Assembly: GCA_943331415.1 (NCBI GenBank)
Contig: CALQLM010000038.1
Location: forward strand, 1-7,784
Source of the DNA: Bifidobacterium breve
GTDB taxonomy: Bacteria > Actinomycetota > Actinomycetes > Mycobacteriales > Mycobacteriaceae
DNA length: 7,784 bases
Direction of reading: 5' to 3'
How positions within the stretch are numbered: the first letter of the stretch is position 1; each line of letters opens with the position of its first letter. Below are positions 1-6,675 of the stretch, piece by piece. Both the position numbers and the translations under genes were made by a program. Below the pieces are notes generated by a model that saw only the letters and a list, made by a program, of their open reading frames with translations, was not told where the DNA came from and did no database searches.

Positions 1-4
1 GCTG

Positions 5-1396
5 CTAGTGCGCGAAGCGTTCCTCGGTGAAGTGGCCGCCGGGCTTGATCTCGGCCAGGTGGTCGATCACCGCATGCAGGTCCTCCCACAGCGAGCGGGC
101 CAGATCCGACGAGAACCCTTCGCGCACCACCACCCGCAACACCGAGATATTCTCGGCGCCCTCGGGCATGGTGTACGCCGGCACCTGCCAGCCGTAGATG
201 CGCAGTGCCGCGGAGATGTCGTATTCGTTGTAGCCAAAGTCGCCGGACAGCTTGAACGCCACCACCGGGATCTTCGAGCCATCCGAGATCACGTCGAAAT
301 GTTTGGACTCTCGCAGCTTTTCGGAGAACCACAGCGCGGTTGCCGACAGCGTTTCCATCACGTTCGTATAGCCGGAGCGGCCCAGTCGCAGGAAGTTGTA
401 GTACTGGCCGACGACCTGATTACCACCCTTGGAGAAGTTCAGGGTGAAGGTCGGCATATCGCCGCCGAGATAGTTGACCCGGAAGATCAGATCCTCGGGA
501 AGTGCGTCGGAGTTACGCCACACCACGAACCCGACACCGGGATAAGTCAGCCCGTACTTATGACCGCTGACGTTGATCGACGCCACCCGCGGCAGCTGAA
601 AGTCCCACACGATCTGCGGATGCAGGAACGGGACGACGAAACCACCACTGGCGGCGTCGACGTGCACCGGAATATCCAGTCCGGTGTCGCGCTGCAGCGT
701 GTCCAGTGCCGCGCAGATCTCGGCGATCGGCTCGAGTTCGCCGGTGTAGGTGGTGCCCAGGATTCCGACCACCCCGATGGTGTCTTCGTCAACGGCGTCG
801 ATCACCTGTTCTGGCGTGATCACGTAACGGTCCTCGGCCATCGGCAGGTAGCGGGCTTCGACTTCGAAGTAGCGACAGAACTTCTCCCACACCACCTGAA
901 CGTTGGAACCCATCACCAGGTTGGGCGTGCGGGTCTTCCAGGCATTCTTGTCCTTGGTTGACACCCGGTCCTTCCAGCGCCACTTCAACGCCAGCCCGGC
1001 AAGCATGACCGCCTCCGACGATCCGACCGTGGAGGCTCCGATCGCGCTGGCGGGATCGTCGTCGAGCAGGTTTTCGGCATGGAAGAGCGCGGCGACCATG
1101 GACACACAGCGGGATTCGATTGCAGCGGTCGCCGGGTACTCGTCCTTGTCGATCATGTTCTTGTCGAACGTCTCGGCCATCAGCTTCTCGGCTTCCGGAT
1201 CCATCCACGTCGTGACGAATGTCGCCAGATTCAGCCGGGAACTCCCGTCGAGCATGAGTTCGTCGTGGATGAAGCGGTAGGCCGCAGCGGGTTCCATGGC
1301 GTCATCGGGCAGTCGCAGCGACGGAATCGGGTTGGTGGCCAGCCGACCCGTGTACGCCGGGGCGATCGACGGAGACCGGAATTTGGCGTGCGGCAT
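5..1396 (-). CDS. gadB: Glutamate decarboxylase, PLP-dependent (complete, 463 aa)
   Basis: This cytosolic PLP enzyme converts L-glutamate to GABA and CO2, consuming a proton; it feeds the GABA shunt and can support acid tolerance. Seen: GSSEA near residues 125-129, HVDAASGG at 245-252 with Asp247 expected to pair with the PLP ring nitrogen, and INVSGHKYG with Lys280 as the Schiff-base lysine. The length of 463 aa is close to E. coli GadB (466). The reading frame stays open about 125 codons upstream, but that stretch is low-complexity Arg/Pro/Ser sequence antisense to the end of nnr. The ATG at 1394-1396 gives the family-typical N-terminus (MPHAKFRSPS) and has a good ribosome binding site. It is the last gene of the glmS-nnr-gadB run, 16 nt after nnr. 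The chain ends in His463, which may act like the C-terminal autoinhibitory histidine of E. coli GadB. No glutamate/GABA antiporter gene is visible. The family call is very secure. Confidence 0.97.
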   Translation of the reverse strand: MPHAKFRSPSIAPAYTGRLATNPIPSLRLPDDAMEPAAAYRFIHDELMLDGSSRLNLATFVTTWMDPEAEKLMAETFDKNMIDKDEYPATAAIESRCVSMVAALFHAENLLDDDPASAIGASTVGSSEAVMLAGLALKWRWKDRVSTKDKNAWKTRTPNLVMGSNVQVVWEKFCRYFEVEARYLPMAEDRYVITPEQVIDAVDEDTIGVVGILGTTYTGELEPIAEICAALDTLQRDTGLDIPVHVDAASGGFVVPFLHPQIVWDFQLPRVASINVSGHKYGLTYPGVGFVVWRNSDALPEDLIFRVNYLGGDMPTFTLNFSKGGNQVVGQYYNFLRLGRSGYTNVMETLSATALWFSEKLRESKHFDVISDGSKIPVVAFKLSGDFGYNEYDISAALRIYGWQVPAYTMPEGAENISVLRVVVREGFSSDLARSLWEDLHAVIDHLAEIKPGGHFTEERFAH

Positions 1397-1402
1397 GGAC
1401 TG

Positions 1403-1408
1403 TCCTTC
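1403..1408 (-). promoter_or_regulatory. Ribosome binding site of gadB (GAAGGA)
   Basis: On the minus strand GAAGGA lies 6 nt before the ATG at 1394-1396, inside the 16-nt gap after the nnr stop. It is the clearest Shine-Dalgarno sequence in the window and fixes the gadB start over the long upstream open frame. It also suggests gadB is translated independently rather than only by coupling to nnr. Confidence 0.75.
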
Positions 1409-1412
1409 GGCT

Positions 1413-2840
1413 TCACAGGTGGGCGATGGCGTGGCGAATATGACTAAGGATGCGCGACGCCGAGGTCGGTACCGACACCGGCCCCGGGTCGGCCGCTGAG
1501 TCGTTGGCGGCGCGCGCATGGACGAAGGCCGCGCACGCTGCGGCGTCGACGGGTGCCAGCCCGGCCGCAAGGAGTGCGCCGATGATTCCGGACAAAACAT
1601 CGCCGGACCCGGCCGTGGCCGCCCACGAGCCGCCGGCCGGATTGAGAAAGACCGGGTGCCGCGGTCCTGCTCCTGCGATGACGGTGACATTGCCCTTGAG
1701 TAGCACCGTGGCACCGAATGTTGCGGCCAGCCGTCGGGCGGCCGCAACCCGGTCCTCGCCGACCGGCTCACCGGCCAGTCGGGCGTACTCCCCGGCGTGC
1801 GGGGTCAGCACGGTCGGTGCCGCCCGAGCGGTCACCAGATGCGGATGCGCGGCCAACACGGTGAGCCCGTCGGCATCGACGATTACCGGAAGATCGCTGT
1901 TAAGGGCGAATGTCAGCGCCATCAGGGCTGCTTCGTCGGTTCCCAGTCCGGGCCCGACGACCCAGGCCTGGACCCGCCCGGCGGCCGGGGCACTGGGAGC
2001 GATCACGACCTCCGGCCAGTGCGAGACGACATCGGCCGCGGCGGTCCCCGCGTATCGGACCATGCCCGAGGTGGCCGCCACCGCGGCGCCGGTACACAGG
2101 ATCGCCGCGCCGGGGTACTGCGCCGAACCGGCCAGGACACCGACGACACCCTGGGTGTACTTATCGTCGCGCGGCCCCGGTATCGGCCAGTGCGCCGCGA
2201 CATCGGCGGCGTCGAGACCCATCAGATCGGTCGCGGGAAGATCCAGACCGATATCGACAAGGTCGGTTCGACCGCAGTCGGCGAATGCGTGCACCGGTTT
2301 GAGTCCACCGAACGTGACCGTGAGCGCGGCCCGTACCGCAGGGCCGTGGATCGATCCGGTCGTGACATCGACACCGCTGGGAACATCCACCGCGACCACC
2401 GGGATCCCCGCGGAGTCCACGTCCGCGAACACCTCCGCCGCGGCCGGGCGTAGCGGGCCCTGACCGGAGATACCCACCACACCATCAATCACCAGATCGG
2501 TATCGGGCGGGACAGTGGCAACGACGCGGCCACCTGCGGACCGGAATGCCCGCAGGGCGTGCGCGTGGGTGTGCTCGGGCCGCAGCAGGACTGCCGATGC
2601 GGCGACGCCGCGGCGGCGAAGAAAAGCCGCCGCCCACAGCGCATCCCCGCCGTTGTTCCCGGATCCGATGACGGCGCAGATCCGCCTTCCGGCGACACCG
2701 GCAGTGCGGCGGCGCAGCTCGGTCGCGATCGCGTTGGCCAAACCGGTGGCGGCGCGACGCATCAACGCACCATCCGGCAACGCGGAAAGCAGTGGTGCTT
2801 CGGCCGCCCGGATCTGCTCGGCGGTGTAGTAGTACCGCAT
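1413..2840 (-). CDS. nnr: Bifunctional NAD(P)HX epimerase / ADP-dependent NAD(P)HX dehydratase (475 aa)
   Basis: Nnr is a metabolite-repair enzyme. The N-terminal YjeF_N domain (about 1-215) epimerises R- and S-NAD(P)HX, the hydrated damaged forms of NAD(P)H. The C-terminal ribokinase-like domain (about 225-475) dehydrates S-NAD(P)HX using ADP to restore NAD(P)H. Seen: GSGNNGGDA near 59-67 and VDVPSGVD near 151-158 in the epimerase half; KYTQGVVGVLAGS near 227-239, GPGLG at 296-300, DADG at 322-325, LTPHAGE at 345-351, LKGN near 381-384 and ATAGSGDVLSG at 408-418 (probable catalytic Asp414) in the dehydratase half. Both halves look intact. Length and sequence closely match mycobacterial Rv3433c (about 473 aa). 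The ATG start (MRYYYTAEQIRAAE) lies only 6 nt after the glmS stop and has a weak Shine-Dalgarno, so translation is probably coupled to glmS. Older annotations may call it a YjeF-family or carbohydrate-kinase protein. Confidence 0.95.
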   Translation of the reverse strand: MRYYYTAEQIRAAEAPLLSALPDGALMRRAATGLANAIATELRRRTAGVAGRRICAVIGSGNNGGDALWAAAFLRRRGVAASAVLLRPEHTHAHALRAFRSAGGRVVATVPPDTDLVIDGVVGISGQGPLRPAAAEVFADVDSAGIPVVAVDVPSGVDVTTGSIHGPAVRAALTVTFGGLKPVHAFADCGRTDLVDIGLDLPATDLMGLDAADVAAHWPIPGPRDDKYTQGVVGVLAGSAQYPGAAILCTGAAVAATSGMVRYAGTAAADVVSHWPEVVIAPSAPAAGRVQAWVVGPGLGTDEAALMALTFALNSDLPVIVDADGLTVLAAHPHLVTARAAPTVLTPHAGEYARLAGEPVGEDRVAAARRLAATFGATVLLKGNVTVIAGAGPRHPVFLNPAGGSWAATAGSGDVLSGIIGALLAAGLAPVDAAACAAFVHARAANDSAADPGPVSVPTSASRILSHIRHAIAHL

Positions 2841-2846
2841 CAGGCG

Positions 2847-4715
2847 CTACTCGACCGTGACGGACTTGGCGAGATTTCGCGGCTTGTCAACATCGTAACC
2901 GCGGGCACGCGCCACCGACGCCGCGAAAACCTGAAGTGGCACCGTCGAGAGCAGCGGCTGGAAAAGCGTTGATACGGCGGGTATCTCGATGAGGTGATCA
3001 GCATACGGACGAACCGTGTCATCACCCTCCTCGGCGATGACGATGGTGATCGCGCCGCGGGCCTGGATCTCCCGGATATTGCTCAGCAGTTTCCCGTGCA
3101 GCATCGCGGCGTTCTTCGGCGAGGGCATCACGACGATCACCGGCAGTCCGTCCTCGATCAGCGCGATCGGGCCGTGTTTGAGTTCGCCGGCCGCGAAGCC
3201 CTCGGCATGCATATAGGCGAGTTCCTTGAGCTTGAGCGCACCTTCCAGCGCCACCGGATAGCCGACGTGGCGGCCGAGGAATAACACCGTGGACGCGTCG
3301 GCGAACCGTCGGCCGAGTTCGGCCACCGAATCGAGACGCCCGAGCACCTGCTCCACCAGAGCAGGCATCGACTCCAGTTCGCGGTACTCGCGGGCAACCT
3401 CGTCGGGGTACTTGGTACCTCTGGCCTGAGCCAGCGCCAGACCGACGAGATAGTTCGCGGTGAGCTGCGCCAGAAATGTCTTGGTGGCGGCCACCCCGAT
3501 CTCCGGGCCGGCGCGGGTGTAGAGGACGGCATCGGCTTCGCGCGGGATCTGGCTGCCGTTGGTATTGCAGATGGCCAGCACCTTGGCCTTCTGCGCCTTC
3601 GCGTGACGCACCGCCTCCAAGGTGTCGGCGGTCTCGCCGGACTGCGAGATGGCGATTACCAGGGTGCCGCGGTCCAAAACCGGGTCACGGTAACGGAACT
3701 CGCTGGCTAACTCCACCTCGACCGGCAGGCGAGTCCAATGCTCGATGGCGTATTTGGCCAGCAGGCCGGAGTGGAAAGCCGTGCCGCAGGCGACAATGAA
3801 GACCTTATCGACTTCGCGCAACTCCTGATCGGAGAGCCGCTGCTCGTCAAGGACGATGCGTCCGTCGACGAAGTGGCCGAGGAGCGTGGCGGCGACCGCG
3901 GCCGGTTGCTCGGCGATCTCCTTGAGCATGAAGTACTCGTAGCCGCCTTTCTCGGCTGCCGAGAGGTCCCAGTCGATATGAAACGGACGAGCGTCGGCGG
4001 AAGCATCATTGCCGTCGAAGTCGGTGATCCGGTAGCCGTCGGCGGTGATCACCACGGCCTGATTCTGACCGAGTTCGACCGCTTCGCGGGTGTAGGAGAT
4101 GAACGCCGCGACATCGGAGCCGAGGAACATCTCGCCCTCGCCGATCCCGACGACCAATGGCGTGGACCGTCGCGCGGCGATGATGGTGTCGGGATCGTCG
4201 GCATGAGCGAACACCAGGGTGAATTGACCCTCAAGTCGCCGCAGCACCGATAACACCGACGCGTTGAAGTCACCGGCGGTCGCGCCCTGGTGATAGGCGC
4301 GGGCCACCAGATGCACGGCCACCTCGGTATCGGTATCGCTGGCGAACTCGACGCCCTGGTCTTCAAGTTCCGCGCGCAGTGTGGCGAAGTTCTCGATGAT
4401 GCCGTTGTGCACGACGGCGAACTTCCCGGCGGCGTCACGATGCGGGTGGGCGTTGCGATCAGTGGGCCGACCATGGGTGGCCCACCGGGTGTGGCCGATC
4501 CCGGCAGTTCCCCTCAGCGCCTCAGAGTCCGTCTCGGTCAGCGCGGCTTCCAGATTGGCCAGTCGTCCGGCCCGGCGGCGGATCGTCAGCCCGCCCTCAC
4601 CGTCGAGCACGGCCAGACCGGAGGAGTCGTATCCGCGGTACTCCATCCGGCGCAGTGCGTCGATCACCACATCGCGGGCGGGCCGGTGCCCCACATACGC
4701 CACGATTCCGCACAC
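2847..4715 (-). CDS. glmS: Glutamine--fructose-6-phosphate aminotransferase (isomerizing), 622 aa
   Basis: GlmS makes glucosamine-6-phosphate from fructose-6-phosphate and glutamine, the first committed step to UDP-GlcNAc for peptidoglycan and, in mycobacteria, the arabinogalactan linker. The N-terminal Ntn amidotransferase domain (about 1-240) shows CGIVAYVG with the nucleophile Cys directly after the initiator, RGYDSSG at 28-34, HTRWATHG at 75-82, and HNGIIEN at 103-109. Two SIS isomerase domains follow, with ACGTAFHSG near 309-317, ISQSGET near 356-362, HAEGFAAGELKHGP at 503-516 and the terminal DKPRNLAKSVTVE containing the expected active-site Lys617. The start chosen is GTG at 4713-4715, because removal of Met exposes Cys; a TTG three codons upstream would bury it. 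No Shine-Dalgarno is seen, but a TATCCT -10 element lies 8 nt upstream, suggesting a leaderless mRNA. It is the first gene of the glmS-nnr-gadB run. Confidence 0.97.
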   Translation of the reverse strand: MCGIVAYVGHRPARDVVIDALRRMEYRGYDSSGLAVLDGEGGLTIRRRAGRLANLEAALTETDSEALRGTAGIGHTRWATHGRPTDRNAHPHRDAAGKFAVVHNGIIENFATLRAELEDQGVEFASDTDTEVAVHLVARAYHQGATAGDFNASVLSVLRRLEGQFTLVFAHADDPDTIIAARRSTPLVVGIGEGEMFLGSDVAAFISYTREAVELGQNQAVVITADGYRITDFDGNDASADARPFHIDWDLSAAEKGGYEYFMLKEIAEQPAAVAATLLGHFVDGRIVLDEQRLSDQELREVDKVFIVACGTAFHSGLLAKYAIEHWTRLPVEVELASEFRYRDPVLDRGTLVIAISQSGETADTLEAVRHAKAQKAKVLAICNTNGSQIPREADAVLYTRAGPEIGVAATKTFLAQLTANYLVGLALAQARGTKYPDEVAREYRELESMPALVEQVLGRLDSVAELGRRFADASTVLFLGRHVGYPVALEGALKLKELAYMHAEGFAAGELKHGPIALIEDGLPVIVVMPSPKNAAMLHGKLLSNIREIQARGAITIVIAEEGDDTVRPYADHLIEIPAVSTLFQPLLSTVPLQVFAASVARARGYDVDKPRNLAKSVTVE

Positions 4716-4723
4716 GAAGAACA

Positions 4724-4729
4724 AGGATA
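4724..4729 (-). promoter_or_regulatory. Putative -10 element of glmS (TATCCT), leaderless transcript
   Basis: Read on the minus strand, TATCCT matches the actinobacterial TANNNT -10 pattern and ends 8 nt before the glmS GTG at 4715. A transcription start at or next to the G of GTG would give a leaderless mRNA. This fits the absence of a purine-rich ribosome binding site in the pyrimidine-rich TTGTTCTTC between them. No convincing -35 hexamer is visible. The call rests on pattern and spacing only. Confidence 0.55.
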
Positions 4730-4758
4730 GTCCGCCCGACCCCGCCGGTCCGGTCGGC

Positions 4759-4764
4759 TACGGT
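4759..4764 (+). promoter_or_regulatory. Putative -10 element of the Rv3438-like gene (TACGGT), leaderless transcript
   Basis: TACGGT fits TANNNT and ends 6 nt before the GTG at 4771, with CGTCAG between, so transcription starting at the GTG would produce a leaderless message. No Shine-Dalgarno is present. It faces away from the glmS -10 element, with 29 bp between the two hexamers, so the upstream promoter regions must overlap. No clear -35 is visible. Confidence 0.5.
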
Positions 4765-4770
4765 CGTCAG

Positions 4771-5610
4771 GTGGCCCGGACGCGCAAGACCTTCACCGCC
4801 CTGACCCGGCGTGGTCCGCACCGGGTTCTGCGCGGTGACCTGGCTTTTGCCGGTATCCCGGGCATCGTCTACACACCGGCTTCGGGCTTCGGCCTTCCCG
4901 GGGTGGCCTTCGGTCATGACTGGCTCACCGATGCCGCGCACTATGCCGACACCTGTGAGCACCTGGCCAGTTGGGGCATCGTCACGGCCGCGCCGGACAC
5001 CCAGCGCGGACTGGCGCCCTCGGTGCTCACTCTGGCCGCTGACCTCGGCACCACCCTGGACGTGATCTGCGGTGTGCGACTGGGCTCGGGAGACATCAGC
5101 GTGAGTCCGAAGAAGCTGGGCCTGGCCGGGCACGGATTCGGTGGTGCGGCGGCGGTATTCGCCGCGGCGGCGGCCGGTGACCGAATACAGGCCGCAGCCG
5201 CAGCGTTTCCGTCGGTCACCGCGCCGTCCGCCGAGCACCCCGCGGCGACGTTGACGGTGCCCGGTTTGGTGCTCGCCACACCCGACGATCAGAAGTCGCT
5301 CCGCACTGATGCCCTTGAGGTCGCCCACGCGTGGGACGGGGCCGTGCTGCGGACCATTGATAAGGCTAACGCGGCGGGCCTGGCGGAGAAGCGCCACCTG
5401 ATCGGACTCCTGGGTTTCCCGGGTTCGAGCAGCAAGACCCAGAAAACCGTCCGGGCGCTGTTGACCGGCTTCCTGTTGTTTCACCTGACCGGTGATAAGA
5501 AATACCGCGAGTTCGCCGATCCCGATGCCACGTTGCCGCGCACCACGTTGCCGGATCCCGATGCGCCCGCAGTGACACACGAGGACCGGATCGTCGCCCT
5601 GTTTCGCTGA
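4771..5610 (+). CDS. Alpha/beta-hydrolase-fold protein, Rv3438-like, nucleophile position replaced by Gly (279 aa)
   Basis: The protein resembles the mycobacterial Rv3438 family, related to dienelactone-hydrolase or chlorophyllase-like alpha/beta hydrolases. Seen: an N-terminal strand region (GIPGIVYTPASG, 28-39), GVAFGHDWLTD (44-54) where such hydrolases carry their oxyanion-hole motif, LGLAGHGFGGAAAVFAAA (117-134) at the nucleophile elbow, and LVLATPDDQ (166-174) where the catalytic acid is expected. The elbow is normally G-x-S-x-G; here it is G-H-G-F-G, so the usual Ser or Cys nucleophile is absent (codon GGA at 5134-5136). The protein may be a non-catalytic or binding version of the fold. 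There is no signal peptide or obvious membrane helix, so it is probably cytosolic. The GTG start (MARTRKTFTAL) matches the family N-terminus; the frame is open upstream but runs antisense into glmS. It is transcribed divergently from glmS and followed after 17 nt by the F420 oxidoreductase gene. Biological role and substrate are unknown. Confidence 0.85.
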   Translation: MARTRKTFTALTRRGPHRVLRGDLAFAGIPGIVYTPASGFGLPGVAFGHDWLTDAAHYADTCEHLASWGIVTAAPDTQRGLAPSVLTLAADLGTTLDVICGVRLGSGDISVSPKKLGLAGHGFGGAAAVFAAAAAGDRIQAAAAAFPSVTAPSAEHPAATLTVPGLVLATPDDQKSLRTDALEVAHAWDGAVLRTIDKANAAGLAEKRHLIGLLGFPGSSSKTQKTVRALLTGFLLFHLTGDKKYREFADPDATLPRTTLPDPDAPAVTHEDRIVALFR

Positions 5611-5625
5611 CCGGATATAACCGGT
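5610..5625 (+). promoter_or_regulatory. Dyad ACCGG-ATATAA-CCGGT with embedded -10-like TATAAC
   Basis: The 17-nt gap between the hydrolase stop and the next ATG contains ACCGG, a 6-nt AT spacer, then CCGGT: a perfect 5-bp inverted repeat. TATAAC at 5616-5621 resembles a -10 element and ends 6 nt before the ATG at 5628, the same spacing as at 4759-4764. The last base is C rather than the usual T. With almost no Shine-Dalgarno here, this could be an internal leaderless promoter and possibly an operator, or chance in GC-rich DNA. Confidence 0.35.
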
Positions 5626-5627
5626 AC

Positions 5628-6668
5628 ATGCGAACTGGCGTATTCCTTGATTATTCGGGCGGTTTCCGTGAGGCCGTCGACCACGTTGGCGTCCTGGAGA
5701 AGCAGGGCGTCAACCTCGCCCTGGTGGCCGAGGCGTACTCCTTCGACGCGGTGAGCCAGTTGGGTTATCTCGCCGCCAAAACCTCGACCATCGAATTGGG
5801 GTCGGGCGTCTTCCCTATTTACACCCGGACACCAACCCTCCTGGCGATGACGGCTGCCGGCCTTGACTATGTCTCCGACGGACGCTTCCGGTTGGGTATC
5901 GGGACCTCCGGACCACAGGTGATGGAGGGTTTCCACGGTGTGCCGTTCGACGCACCGATGGGGCGCACCCGTGAGGTCGTCGAGATCTGCCGACAGGTGT
6001 GGCGCCGGGACAAGGTCGATCATCAGGGCCGCAACTATCAGATTCCCCTGCCACCGGGTCGCGGTACCGGCCTGGGCAAGTCGTTGCGACTGATCAATCA
6101 CCCTGTCCGCGAACATATTCCGATCCACATCGCCTCGCTTGGGCCGCAGAACGTCGAATTGACGGCGGAGATAGCCGAGGGCTGGCAACCGGTCTTCTTC
6201 TACCCCGAACGGGCCGACCGGGTCTGGGGTGAGGCGCTGCGGTCCGGGATGGCCAAACGCGACCCGGCACTCGGTGCCCTCGACGTCATGGTGGGTGTAT
6301 CGCTGGCCATCGGAGACAATGTCGAGGATCGACTGAATTGGGCCAAACCCCAACTGGCGCTGTACATCGGCGGCATGGGAGCCAAGGGTAAGAACTTCTA
6401 CCACAACGTCGCCACCAAGTACGGGTTCGGCGAGGTGGCAGATCGTATCCAGGATCTGTATCTTTCGGGACGCAAAGCAGAAGCGATCGCCGCGGTACCC
6501 GACGAGTTGGTGCGCAATATTTCACTGATCGGCCCGCGTGGCTACATCAAGGAACGTATCGCCGCTTTCGCCGAAGCAGGAGTTACCACACTGCTGGCCA
6601 CACCGGTCACCGGCGATCCGGCCGAGTACATCGACTTCGTCGAACAGTTGCAACACCTGCTGAGCTGA
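5628..6668 (+). CDS. LLM-class (luciferase-like) F420-dependent oxidoreductase, Rv3520c-like (346 aa)
   Basis: This is a TIM-barrel protein of the bacterial luciferase-like superfamily, in the subgroup that uses deazaflavin F420 in actinobacteria. Seen: an opening strand RTGVFLDYSGGF (2-13), AEAYSFDAVSQLGYLAAKT (34-52), SGVFPIYTRTPTLLAMTAAGLDYVSDGRFRLG (59-90) with the family's R-x-P...A...L...S-x-GR signature, IGTSGPQVMEGFHG (91-104) and PLPPGRGTGLGKSLRLI (140-156). These closely match mycobacterial proteins of the Rv3520c type (about 347 aa), so the gene is full length. The specific substrate cannot be read from sequence; relatives reduce or oxidise diverse secondary metabolites, lipids and xenobiotics. 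It has no signal peptide or membrane segment. The ATG is 17 nt after the hydrolase stop, with a weak ribosome binding site but a TATAAC element 6 nt upstream. In M. tuberculosis, as I recall, no LLM gene lies at this locus, so it may be a lineage-specific insertion. Confidence 0.92.
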   Translation: MRTGVFLDYSGGFREAVDHVGVLEKQGVNLALVAEAYSFDAVSQLGYLAAKTSTIELGSGVFPIYTRTPTLLAMTAAGLDYVSDGRFRLGIGTSGPQVMEGFHGVPFDAPMGRTREVVEICRQVWRRDKVDHQGRNYQIPLPPGRGTGLGKSLRLINHPVREHIPIHIASLGPQNVELTAEIAEGWQPVFFYPERADRVWGEALRSGMAKRDPALGALDVMVGVSLAIGDNVEDRLNWAKPQLALYIGGMGAKGKNFYHNVATKYGFGEVADRIQDLYLSGRKAEAIAAVPDELVRNISLIGPRGYIKERIAAFAEAGVTTLLATPVTGDPAEYIDFVEQLQHLLS

Positions 6669-6675
6669 CGCGTTC

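Noticed and set aside
8..961. 317-codon plus-strand open frame opposite gadB
   Set aside because: High GC keeps antisense frames open; the translation has no recognisable fold and gadB is certain.
1397..1771. Upstream extension of the gadB frame by about 125 codons
   Set aside because: It is low-complexity Arg/Pro/Ser sequence antisense in phase to the nnr end, with no family similarity; the ATG at 1396 has a good ribosome binding site and the right N-terminus.
1450..2463. 337-codon plus-strand open frame opposite nnr
   Set aside because: Its Ala/Arg/Ser/Thr/Pro-rich composition is typical of a shadow frame; nnr is intact on the other strand.
4381..4770. Longer N-terminus for the hydrolase-like protein
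   Set aside because: It would run antisense through glmS and its promoter; GTG at 4771 gives the family N-terminus.
4716..4770. glmS ribozyme upstream of glmS
   Set aside because: Only 55 bp separate the divergent genes and the message appears leaderless; the ribozyme is known mainly from Firmicutes and nothing similar is seen.
4597..5580. 327-codon minus-strand open frame opposite the hydrolase-like gene
   Set aside because: It spans the divergent promoter region and overlaps glmS; its Arg/Gly/Gln-rich translation matches no family.
5481..6404. 307-codon minus-strand open frame opposite the oxidoreductase gene
   Set aside because: Shadow of a clearly coding gene, with no recognisable domain.
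6603..6613. CCGGTCACCGG palindrome as a terminator near the end of the oxidoreductase gene
   Set aside because: The arms leave essentially no loop, no T-run follows, and it lies within coding sequence.
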